This document shows positions 7,011-12,370 of a DNA stretch of 12,370 bases, one piece after another; position 1 is the stretch's first letter, and every line of letters begins with the position of its first letter. The position numbers were made by a program, and so were the translations under genes. Source of the DNA: Rhodanobacteraceae bacterium (GTDB lineage: Bacteria > Pseudomonadota > Gammaproteobacteria > Xanthomonadales > SZUA-5); contig QIMA01000536.1 of NCBI GenBank assembly GCA_003233535.1, positions 1 through 12,370 of the forward strand. Direction: 5' to 3'. Under the pieces are notes generated by a model that did not search any database, was not told where the DNA came from, and saw nothing but the letters and a program-made list of their open reading frames with translations.

Positions 7011-7673
7011 CTAACGTGGCCGCAGATACTCCAGTCGTTCTGCGTCGCTCATCTGCAGCCACTGGCGCATCAGCTTGCCACGCTCCGATTTGGCCGCGTC
7101 GCGCATCCGATGGCGGAAAATCATACGCTGTTCCTGGCTCAAGCTGGCATCGATACGGCGGATCTGTATTCGCTCTTGCTGCGTAAATTGATCTAGGAAA
7201 CGGCGCATGCCGGTCGCTCGATCATTCATCCGCAACCCCTGAACGAAGCCCTGACGCTGTTCCGGGGTCATCGCTTCGAATCGGCGCATCAGCTGGCGGC
7301 GCTCGTCGCGGGGCAGGTGGCGGAAGCGCTGAAAGACCCGCCGAAGCTCACGCTGACGCTCTGGCGACTGCTGACTAAACCAGCGGAAACGCTGTCGCAG
7401 CTCATCGCGCTGAGGCGCTTCCAGACTCTGCCAGCGAGCGAAGCGCTCTGCGGCCTGCGTGCGTTGCTCGGGGCTGGCTTCGGACCAGCGCTGGGCCTGA
7501 TCGACCAGCTTGCGCTTCGTCGCCTGGTCCAAACCATCCCATTCATTCTCAAACGGTGTCAGCACCTTTTGGGTTTGCCCATCCAGAGTGCTCCAGTCCA
7601 GCTCCGCCGCTACTGCAGCGATGCTCGAAAACGCGAGCCACGCGATTGCGCAAAGTCTAACGATGGCCGTCAT
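7011..7673 (-). CDS. DUF3106-like exported helical protein
   Basis: A 220-residue protein with an N-terminal signal peptide (basic start, hydrophobic IVRLCAIAWLAFSSIAAVAA). After it comes a long, charged, all-helical region built from repeats of the type SPEQR...RFxxW/F spaced about 20-25 residues apart, rich in Arg, Glu and Gln. This is the style of DUF3106 proteins, whose function is unknown; a periplasmic scaffold or envelope-stress sensor is a guess. The ATG at 7673 is chosen over an upstream in-frame ATG at 7850. It has GGAAGG at a good distance and the signal peptide begins there, while the upstream extension lacks protein-like composition. It overlaps the small gene before it by 17 bases and ends the sigma-factor operon. 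Confidence 0.75.
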   Translation of the reverse strand: MTAIVRLCAIAWLAFSSIAAVAAELDWSTLDGQTQKVLTPFENEWDGLDQATKRKLVDQAQRWSEASPEQRTQAAERFARWQSLEAPQRDELRQRFRWFSQQSPERQRELRRVFQRFRHLPRDERRQLMRRFEAMTPEQRQGFVQGLRMNDRATGMRRFLDQFTQQERIQIRRIDASLSQEQRMIFRHRMRDAAKSERGKLMRQWLQMSDAERLEYLRPR

Positions 7674-7902
7674 CGTTGCGACCTTCCGCTGCGCTTTCGT
7701 TGGAAGGGCTCTGCTCCAGATCGGCGGTTTCGCCAGAAGCAGCCAGCTGGATCTCGAACGGATCGACGAACTCGCCCTGCGAATCGCTGAACTCGAGCAT
7801 GAACAACAGTTGCTCGCGGCTGGGCAATTGGGCCGCAACGGGCTCGGCAATCGGTGTGGTTAGGATGAGGAGCCATCCCAGTCCTGCTGTTGCTCCAACC
7901 AC
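7657..7902 (-). CDS. Small membrane/exported protein of unknown function nested between DUF3619-like and DUF3106-like genes
   Basis: An 81-residue frame starts at GTG 7902, with GGAG 8 bases upstream. The N-terminus is hydrophobic (AGLGWLLILTTPIAEPVAAQ) and may be a signal peptide ending near Ala-Gln, or a membrane anchor. The middle LLFMLEFSDSQGEFVDPFEI resembles a short motif I associate with small proteins found between sigma-linked membrane genes and DUF3106 genes. The tail is acidic and polar. It overlaps the previous gene by 43 bases and the next by 17, as in a compressed operon. It is probably real because of the ribosome site, the signal-like start and its filling of an otherwise empty 187-base gap. 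Function is unknown. Confidence 0.6.
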   Translation of the reverse strand: MVGATAGLGWLLILTTPIAEPVAAQLPSREQLLFMLEFSDSQGEFVDPFEIQLAASGETADLEQSPSNESAAEGRNDDGHR

Positions 7903-8270
7903 GCGTAAAACTCCAGGTCCTGGAACATGTCCAAATCGTCATCGCTGGTTAGTAGCGCGATTTCGTCTTCGCTCAGCTGCGTGCTGACCAAGCTATCTTC
8001 GGCCGCGACCGGCGTCGGCGACAGCGGTTCGCGCTGCACGCTAAGCATCAAAACCAGCGCCGTGGCCGCAGCCAATCCCAGTCCAGGCCAGTACCAGCGG
8101 CGAATGCGCACACTCGGCAGCGCATCAAGCGCTTGCTGGCGTGCTTGATTTAAGCGTGAAAGCGTGGCGGCATCGTAGTTCTCCGTAGATTCATCCAAGT
8201 GCGCTCGCAGCATTTCGCTGATCCGTTCTTCCTGCGCGTAGTCTGGGTCAGGGGCTTTGTTGGCACTCAT
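7860..8270 (-). CDS. Single-pass membrane protein, DUF3619-like; candidate regulator of the adjacent sigma factor
   Basis: A 136-residue protein. An N-terminal cytoplasmic helix region (LRAHLDESTENYDAATLSRLNQAR) is followed by one membrane helix at about residues 60-78 (WYWPGLGLAAATALVLMLSV). A Pro- and acid-rich outer domain ends in DLEFYAWLEQQ. The pattern fits DUF3619-type proteins. Its place directly after an ECF-like sigma gene suggests an anti-sigma role, but there is no zinc-binding HxxxCxxC motif of ZAS anti-sigma factors, so this is inference from context. The ATG at 8270 overlaps the sigma stop as ATGA, which indicates coupled translation and near-equal synthesis. Confidence 0.72.
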   Translation of the reverse strand: MSANKAPDPDYAQEERISEMLRAHLDESTENYDAATLSRLNQARQQALDALPSVRIRRWYWPGLGLAAATALVLMLSVQREPLSPTPVAAEDSLVSTQLSEDEIALLTSDDDLDMFQDLEFYAWLEQQQDWDGSSS

Positions 8271-8836
8271 CGATATGCCTCCAATTGGTCGCGTAGGCTG
8301 TGCATGGCTCGCGACAGGTGGGTTTTGACGCTGCCTTCAGAGCAGCCCATGATGCCTGCAGTCATTGCCCCATCAAAGCCTTCCCACATCCGCAGCAGAA
8401 AGGCTTGGCGCTGCCTAGGTGGAAGCAGGGACAGGGCGCGGTCCAGTTCGCTAATAGCTTCCTGGCCCTGCGCCTGCGCCGGCGGCCCCAAGGTTTCTGG
8501 AGTTGGCGCCTGCTCTAACGGGTCGACCGCATTGTCATCAGCGTCAGCTCCCGGCCGCAGCCAAACGCGCCAGCGCTTGCGTACAGTCTGACGACGGTGG
8601 AAGTCCAGCAGGCGGCTGTCCAGGACTCGGTAAAACAGCGGCGCCCACTCGGCGTTTGGCTTGTGTCCGTAGCTGCGCACGAATCCGAGCATCGCTTCTT
8701 GGACCAAATCCATGGCGTCTTCGCGATTGCGTGTGCCTAGCTCTGCCATGCGCAGCGCTTTGCGTTCAACCTCACGTAAGAAGCGGTCGAGCGCGGCGCG
8801 TTGTGCGGTGGCGCTGCTCGTCGCCGGTTCTGCCAT
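8267..8836 (-). CDS. ECF-like RNA polymerase sigma factor
   Basis: A 189-residue sigma-70-family factor with regions 2 and 4 only. Region 2 includes DAMDLVQEAMLGFVRSY and the -10-binding part FYRVLDSRLLDFHRRQ. An Ala/Pro-rich acidic linker follows. Region 4 runs ALSLLPPRQRQAFLLRMWEGF to a helix-turn-helix CSEGSVKTHLSRAMHSLRDQL. It should direct polymerase to a small regulon, perhaps including its own operon. The frame is open to an ATG at 8944, but homology and the ribosome site (AAGG, 9 bases ahead) support the start at 8836, with 8842 as an alternative. The linker is longer than in many ECF factors. The stimulus is unknown. Confidence 0.85.
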   Translation of the reverse strand: MAEPATSSATAQRAALDRFLREVERKALRMAELGTRNREDAMDLVQEAMLGFVRSYGHKPNAEWAPLFYRVLDSRLLDFHRRQTVRKRWRVWLRPGADADDNAVDPLEQAPTPETLGPPAQAQGQEAISELDRALSLLPPRQRQAFLLRMWEGFDGAMTAGIMGCSEGSVKTHLSRAMHSLRDQLEAYR

Positions 8837-9067
8837 GACCATGGACCTTGATTCCAGGACGTGTCCAATCATAGTGGTTGCTGTGCCTGTGCTGTTGCCT
8901 ACCTCTAGCACTGAACGCTCCAGCATCATTTCGGTTGACTCCAATGCAGACAGCGGCTAAGCGTAGAAGCCGATCGCCGATGGCCTCATACTGAGGTGAT
9001 TGGAGCGTCGTAAAGCCGGGTTTTGAGAACGCTCTAGCAAGTCGTTGCAGTGCGCGCTTGAAGCCGC

Positions 9068-9111
9068 TGACGCAAAGCGTCACTTATAGACACTATGTGA
9101 ACAAAAGTTCA
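9068..9111. promoter_or_regulatory. Two short palindromes, possible operators
   Basis: TGACGC-AAA-GCGTCA (6-base arms) at 9068-9082 and TGAAC-AAAA-GTTCA (5-base arms) at 9098-9111 lie 16 bases apart, about 230-275 bases upstream of the sigma start. The second contains GAAC-N4-GTTC, the shape of a Gram-positive-type LexA site; in a gammaproteobacterium that match may be accidental. They could be regulator binding sites for the sigma operon or part of the neighbouring origin-like structure. Confidence 0.3.
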
Positions 9112-9153
9112 GCAAATCACGGTAAGTCCTTGTCCTGTAGGGAATGTTACGAG

Positions 9154-9188
9154 TTGTCCACACGGCCTGTGGATAAGTCTGTGGAGAA
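9154..9188. other. DnaA-box cluster (origin-like)
   Basis: Three 9-mers lie within 35 bases. TTGTCCACA is at 9154-9162 (one mismatch to TTATCCACA). TGTGGATAA is at 9168-9176, a perfect reverse-strand DnaA box. TGTGGAGAA is at 9180-9188 (one mismatch, reverse). The first two face each other with a 5-base spacer. A weaker TGTGAACAA (two mismatches) lies at 9096-9104. Together with the AT-rich tract 50 bases downstream this resembles the DnaA-assembly part of a bacterial oriC. dnaA, rpmH, gidA and parAB are not in the window. A DnaA-controlled promoter for priA is an alternative. Confidence 0.5.
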
Positions 9189-9240
9189 CCTTCGTCCGCA
9201 AGGCCGTAGGCCAGCAGTGACGGGGCTTTGCGCTTTGTGA

Positions 9241-9310
9241 CACTTTTATGATCAGTTCATCGATTACTAGATAAATCAACTACTTAAGAATTTTTTAATT
9301 ATGCTCGATA
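9241..9310. other. AT-rich tract, possible DNA-unwinding element
   Basis: Bases 9241-9300 contain about 14 G/C in 60 (roughly 23% GC), against clearly GC-rich surroundings, and end in a run of AATTTTTTAATT type. Its position next to the DnaA-box cluster fits an unwinding element. It could equally be UP-element-like DNA upstream of the priA promoter candidate at 9316-9344. Confidence 0.45.
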
Positions 9311-9315
9311 AGCGC

Positions 9316-9344
9316 TTGGCAGAATTCCTAAGGGACGGTTTAAC
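9316..9344 (+). promoter_or_regulatory. Candidate sigma-70 promoter for priA
   Basis: A -35 like TTGGCA (9316-9321, 5 of 6) and a -10 like TTTAAC (9339-9344, 4 of 6) are spaced by 17 bases, directly downstream of an AT-rich tract and about 85 bases ahead of the priA start. This is a pattern match only. Confidence 0.35.
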
Positions 9345-9427
9345 CCGGGCCGCGATGTGCATAAGTGTGCGCGGCGACACGGTTCACGCGGGCGTTTGGC
9401 GACCTTGTGCGGCTGGGTTGGGCCTAA

Positions 9428-11620
9428 GTGACTGATTGGACCGCACAAGTCGCCTTTGCGACGCCTGTACCGGGCCCGTTCGACTATTTGGCGGGTGAAT
9501 TTCGCCCTCAAGTTGGCGCGCGGGTGCTGGTTGAGTTTGGTCGCAGAGAGTGTGTCGGCTATGTGGTGGGCATCGGGCCGTTGGATCCGGACAATACGCG
9601 TGAGCTGAAGCCGCTAATTGCGCTGCTAGACGAGCGACCTTGGTTCACCGAGGAGCTGTGGCAAAGCCTCAATTTTGTTGCCCGCTACTATCACCGAGGG
9701 CAGGGCGAGGTGCTGAGCATGGCGCTGCCGGCGGCGCTGCGCAGAGTGCGCTTGCCAGGAACCCGCGCACCGTTGGGCTGGCGACGTCTAATTGCTGACG
9801 GCGGGGCTGACGGCGGGGCGGACAGCGGGGCGGACAGCAGCCAAGCGCGCACGGAGTTGCAAACAGAACTGCTAGAAATGCTCTCGGAGCAGTGGACTGC
9901 ACAAGCTGAATTAATTGCCCAGTTGCCTAAAGCGGCAACCGCGTTGCGCCAGTTAGAGCGGCGCGAACTGGTCGAACGCTGTGAACTGCCTACCGGTGTG
10001 CGCGGCAAGGCGGCAAGCTTGCCGACGCTGGAGACTGAGCAAGCGGCCGCCGTTGCATCGATCAAGTTCGATCAGGGCTATCAACCGTGGCTGTTGGACG
10101 GCGTCACCGGTAGCGGCAAGACCGAAGTGTTCTTGGCCCTCGCGCGGCAGGTGTTGGCCCGAGGCAAGACGGTACTGATCCTGGTGCCGGAGATTGGGTT
10201 AGTGCCGCAAATGGTCGACCGCGCTCAGCGCCAGGTTGACGGCCAAATCGTTGTGCTCCACTCCGAACTGGCTGAAGGCGAACGCCTGTTGGCACATCGC
10301 GCGGTGGCCGATGGGCAGGCGGACATCGTCGTAGGAACGCGTTCGGCGCTTTGGGCACCGTTGCCCAAGTTGGGTTTAATCGTGGTCGATGAGGAGCATG
10401 ACGCTGCGTACAAGCAGCAGGAAGGCGTGCGCTATCACGCTCGCGATATGGCTCTAGTCAGAGCCAGTAAACTGTCTATTCCGGTGGTGTTGGGGTCGGC
10501 GACACCTTCGTTTGAGAGTCTGGCTAACTGCCAGCGCGGACGCATCAAGTCGGTCGCTCTCAGCGTGCGCGTGGGCGGGGCTCCTGAACCGCGCTGGTGG
10601 GTGGAGGATCTGTCCCAGGCGCCGCACAAGTCGGTGATTGGTAAGCAGGCGGTGCAGCTGATCTCCGAGCACTTGGCGCGTGACCAGCAAGTTTTGGTGT
10701 TTCGCAATCGCCGCGGCTTTGCGCCCGTCCTTATCTGTAGAGACTGCGGTTGGCAGGCGCAGTGCACCGAATGCGATGCGCGGATGGTGATTCACCGGGC
10801 CGAAGGCCGTTTGCGCTGTCATCACTGCGGTAAGCAGCAGCAAACCCCAGCTAGCTGCCCGGAGTGTGCCGGGCTGGCTTTGCATCCACTGGGGGTCGGT
10901 ACGGAACGAGTGGAAGACGCGCTGGCCAAGGAATTTCCGCAAAACACCATCGTCCGTTTCGATCGCGACACGGTGGCGCGCAAGGGGGCACGCGAATCTG
11001 GATTGGCCGCGCTACGCGAGGGCGGTGCGGCGATTATTGTGGGCACCCAGATGCTGGCCAAGGGACACGACCTGCCAAGGCTCAGTTTGGTGGTCGTGTG
11101 TCAGCTGGATGAGGCTCTACACGGTGTCGACTTTCGCTCAACGGAACGTTTGGGCCAGTTGCTGATTCAGGTCGCCGGTCGAGCAGGGCGCCGCGATGCC
11201 CAAGGCCTAGTCGTCCTGGAAACGGCGCACCCCGAGCATCTGGTGCTAAAGCAGTTGCTCATGGAAGGATATTCCAGCTTCGCTCGTACCGCGCTTGAAG
11301 AACGGCGAATGGCGCGAATGCCGCCGTACGCACACAGCGCATTACTGCGGGCCGATGCACCGCAACGCTCACGTCTGGACGAGTTTCTGCAGGTGGCCGC
11401 GGATAAGGCACGCACCGAGCTGGTGGCCGGGCTGGAGGTGTTTGGCCCGCTGACGCCACCGATGGCTCGTCGTGCCAATCGCGAGCGCGGTCAGATCCTG
11501 TTGATGTCTGATCGCCGCGACACGCTGCACACGCTGTTGCAGAGCTGGTTAGAGAAACTGCGCCGCTTGCGTGGCTCCGTACACTGGACGCTGGATGTAG
11601 ATCCGTTGGACTGGTACTGA
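9428..11620 (+). CDS. priA: Primosomal replication-restart helicase PriA
   Basis: PriA is the 3'-to-5' DNA helicase that recognises stalled forks and loads the primosome to restart replication. The 730-residue length fits. The N-terminal DNA-binding part includes VPGPFDYL, FGRRECVGYV and VARYYH-GEVL-MALP. Walker A GVTGSGKTE is at 225-233, DEEHD at 321-325 and GSATPS at 356-361. Eight zinc-binding cysteines lie at 437, 440, 446, 449, 464, 467, 477 and 480, and motif VI-like QVAGRAGR is at 581-588. All key residues are present. The start is GTG at 9428 with only a weak GGGTTGGG upstream, but the N-terminus aligns with other PriA proteins from the first strand. An unusual Gly-Ala-Asp repeat occurs at residues 124-139. 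The gene stands alone downstream of the origin-like DNA. Confidence 0.96.
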   Translation: MTDWTAQVAFATPVPGPFDYLAGEFRPQVGARVLVEFGRRECVGYVVGIGPLDPDNTRELKPLIALLDERPWFTEELWQSLNFVARYYHRGQGEVLSMALPAALRRVRLPGTRAPLGWRRLIADGGADGGADSGADSSQARTELQTELLEMLSEQWTAQAELIAQLPKAATALRQLERRELVERCELPTGVRGKAASLPTLETEQAAAVASIKFDQGYQPWLLDGVTGSGKTEVFLALARQVLARGKTVLILVPEIGLVPQMVDRAQRQVDGQIVVLHSELAEGERLLAHRAVADGQADIVVGTRSALWAPLPKLGLIVVDEEHDAAYKQQEGVRYHARDMALVRASKLSIPVVLGSATPSFESLANCQRGRIKSVALSVRVGGAPEPRWWVEDLSQAPHKSVIGKQAVQLISEHLARDQQVLVFRNRRGFAPVLICRDCGWQAQCTECDARMVIHRAEGRLRCHHCGKQQQTPASCPECAGLALHPLGVGTERVEDALAKEFPQNTIVRFDRDTVARKGARESGLAALREGGAAIIVGTQMLAKGHDLPRLSLVVVCQLDEALHGVDFRSTERLGQLLIQVAGRAGRRDAQGLVVLETAHPEHLVLKQLLMEGYSSFARTALEERRMARMPPYAHSALLRADAPQRSRLDEFLQVAADKARTELVAGLEVFGPLTPPMARRANRERGQILLMSDRRDTLHTLLQSWLEKLRRLRGSVHWTLDVDPLDWY
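9797..9840 (+). repeat. 12-bp tandem repeat inside priA
   Basis: Three full copies plus a partial fourth of a 12-base unit of type GACGGCGGGGCT (9797-9808, 9809-9820, 9821-9832, 9833-9840). They keep the reading frame and encode DGGA/DSGA repeats in the linker before the helicase core. In-frame slippage would change the linker length by four residues per copy without breaking the protein. Confidence 0.8.
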
Positions 11621-11799
11621 GCCGCTGGCGTGTATGCCTGCGTGCACGTCCATTCTGGCTCTGGCGCGATGCGGCCCCCTGGGGACACACTGAACAACTC
11701 ACGCGGCTCGGGAGGTTCCCAGTGCTTGGCCTATTTAGTCCTCTGGTTTCGCCCCCATCCACCTCACACACATTCGTTCGTTTCAGACTAGGAGCAACC

Positions 11800-12306
11800 A
11801 TGTCCAGCTCAATGTATGCCTCATCGATTCCCGTTTTCGAACGGATGCTCGGCGCCACTAGCAAGATCTTGGCGAAGGCCGCGACCGATGCTGAAGAGCG
11901 CGGTATCGACCCGAACGTCCTGCTCAACGCACGCTTGGCCCCGGATATGTTTCCGCTGGTTCGTCAGGTGCAGATCGCAACCGATATGGCCAAAGGCTGT
12001 TGCAGCCGCTTGGCTGGATCCGAAGTACCGAAATGGGAAGATACCGAAACGAGTTTTGCGCAGCTGCAGGATCGGATAGAGCGCGCGTTAGCGCACATGC
12101 GCGCATTCGTGCCGGATCAGTTGAACGGTTCTGAAGATCGCGACATCCAACTGTTGATCGGTGCACAGACGATGGACTTCAAGGGCCTGCCCTATCTGCA
12201 GTTTTTCGTGCTGCCAAACTTCTATTTCCATCTGAGCATGACCTACGCGATCCTTCGTCATAACGGACTCCGGGTGGGTAAACGGGATTTCTTGGGGGCT
12301 ACCTGA
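11800..12306 (+). CDS. DUF1993-family protein
   Basis: A 168-residue cytoplasmic protein of the DUF1993 type, mostly helical and likely related to DinB/YfiT-like four-helix bundles. Visible family-like text includes the N-terminal YASSIPVFERMLGATSKIL, the middle NARLAPDMFPLVRQVQIATDMAKG, and the C-terminal LPNFYFHLSMTYAILRHNGLRVGKRDFLG. The function of the family is not known; a metal-binding or transferase activity is only suggested by fold. The ATG at 11800 has AGGAG five bases upstream and is preferred over a GTG at 11722, whose extension is not protein-like. It is separated from priA by 179 bases in which I see no clear terminator or promoter. Confidence 0.85.
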   Translation: MSSSMYASSIPVFERMLGATSKILAKAATDAEERGIDPNVLLNARLAPDMFPLVRQVQIATDMAKGCCSRLAGSEVPKWEDTETSFAQLQDRIERALAHMRAFVPDQLNGSEDRDIQLLIGAQTMDFKGLPYLQFFVLPNFYFHLSMTYAILRHNGLRVGKRDFLGAT

Positions 12307-12370
12307 GGGCCGGGTAGAGGCCTGCGATAGCAAGAACGGCCGGCGCGAGTGCGTGTCGGCAACTGCGCTT

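Larger units (their letters stand above)
8837..9427. other. Gene-free region between the sigma-factor operon and priA
   Basis: About 590 bases without a convincing gene. It should hold the divergent promoters for the sigma operon (leftward) and priA (rightward). Two palindromes lie in the middle: TGACGCAAAGCGTCA at 9068-9082 and TGAACAAAAGTTCA at 9098-9111. A cluster of DnaA-box-like sequences follows at 9154-9188, then an AT-rich stretch at 9241-9310. From ~9345 to 9427 I see nothing specific. Short frames here have no protein-like features. Confidence 0.7.

Noticed and set aside
7674..7850. N-terminal extension of the DUF3106-like gene to an ATG at 7850
   Set aside because: The extension is Ser/Arg/Cys-rich with no domain, would bury the signal peptide, and a strong ribosome site precedes the ATG at 7673.
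8837..8944. 36-residue N-terminal extension of the sigma factor
   Set aside because: It precedes the start of sigma homology and lacks a ribosome site, while AAGG is well placed for the ATG at 8836.
11677..11686. CCCCCTGGGG palindrome after priA as a terminator
   Set aside because: Very short stem without a loop or T-run; I cannot support termination there.
11259..11927. 222-codon leftward frame opposite the end of priA and the start of the DUF1993 gene
   Set aside because: Its composition (Arg, Ser, Pro-rich) is that of an antisense frame, and both overlapped genes are well supported.

Overview
The window is GC-rich chromosomal DNA that reads like a gammaproteobacterium, most plausibly a Lysobacterales (Xanthomonadales)-type genome. 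The reasons are the mix of PrmB, RlmC, a PP_4765-type flavoprotein and PriA, a sigma factor followed by DUF3619-like and DUF3106-like genes, and a YadA-type adhesin relic. This placement is inference from protein style, not a search. Most genes are ordinary. I see no tRNA, rRNA, CRISPR array or intact transposase.

Layout. 1-168: the tail of an unidentified reading frame runs into a pair of imperfect inverted repeats. 189-1121 (+): alpha/beta hydrolase. 1113-4492 (-): a tight three-gene operon, flavoprotein then rlmC then prmB, whose last stop overlaps the hydrolase stop tail to tail. 4582-4807 (+): a fragment of a trimeric autotransporter (YadA head/neck), cut at a 28-bp repeat. 4872-6381 (+): a coupled set made of an SRPBCC-like protein (probably 5'-truncated), an integral-membrane fatty-acid desaturase with an unusual second histidine box, and only the first ~20 codons of an FAD oxidoreductase, cut at a second copy of the repeat. 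6390-6935 (-): the 5' part of a CaiB-type CoA-transferase, cut at the same repeat copy from the other side. 7011-8836 (-): an ECF-like sigma factor, a single-pass membrane DUF3619-like protein, a small exported or membrane protein overlapping both neighbours, and a DUF3106-like exported helical protein. 8837-9427: gene-free DNA with clustered DnaA boxes and an AT-rich stretch, resembling a replication origin. 9428-11620 (+): priA. 11800-12306 (+): DUF1993-family protein.

The most unusual structure is a short repeat with core ATGAAATATCCGGGCTAA. It occurs three times in the same orientation (146-167, 4808-4835, 6382-6409). Copies 2 and 3 sit exactly where recognisable genes are broken. Copy 1 has an inverted partner 31 bp to its left. 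These look like terminal-inverted-repeat scars of a mobile element that left deletions behind. The second point of interest is the origin-like region beside priA. The third is the compact sigma-factor operon with its small nested gene.
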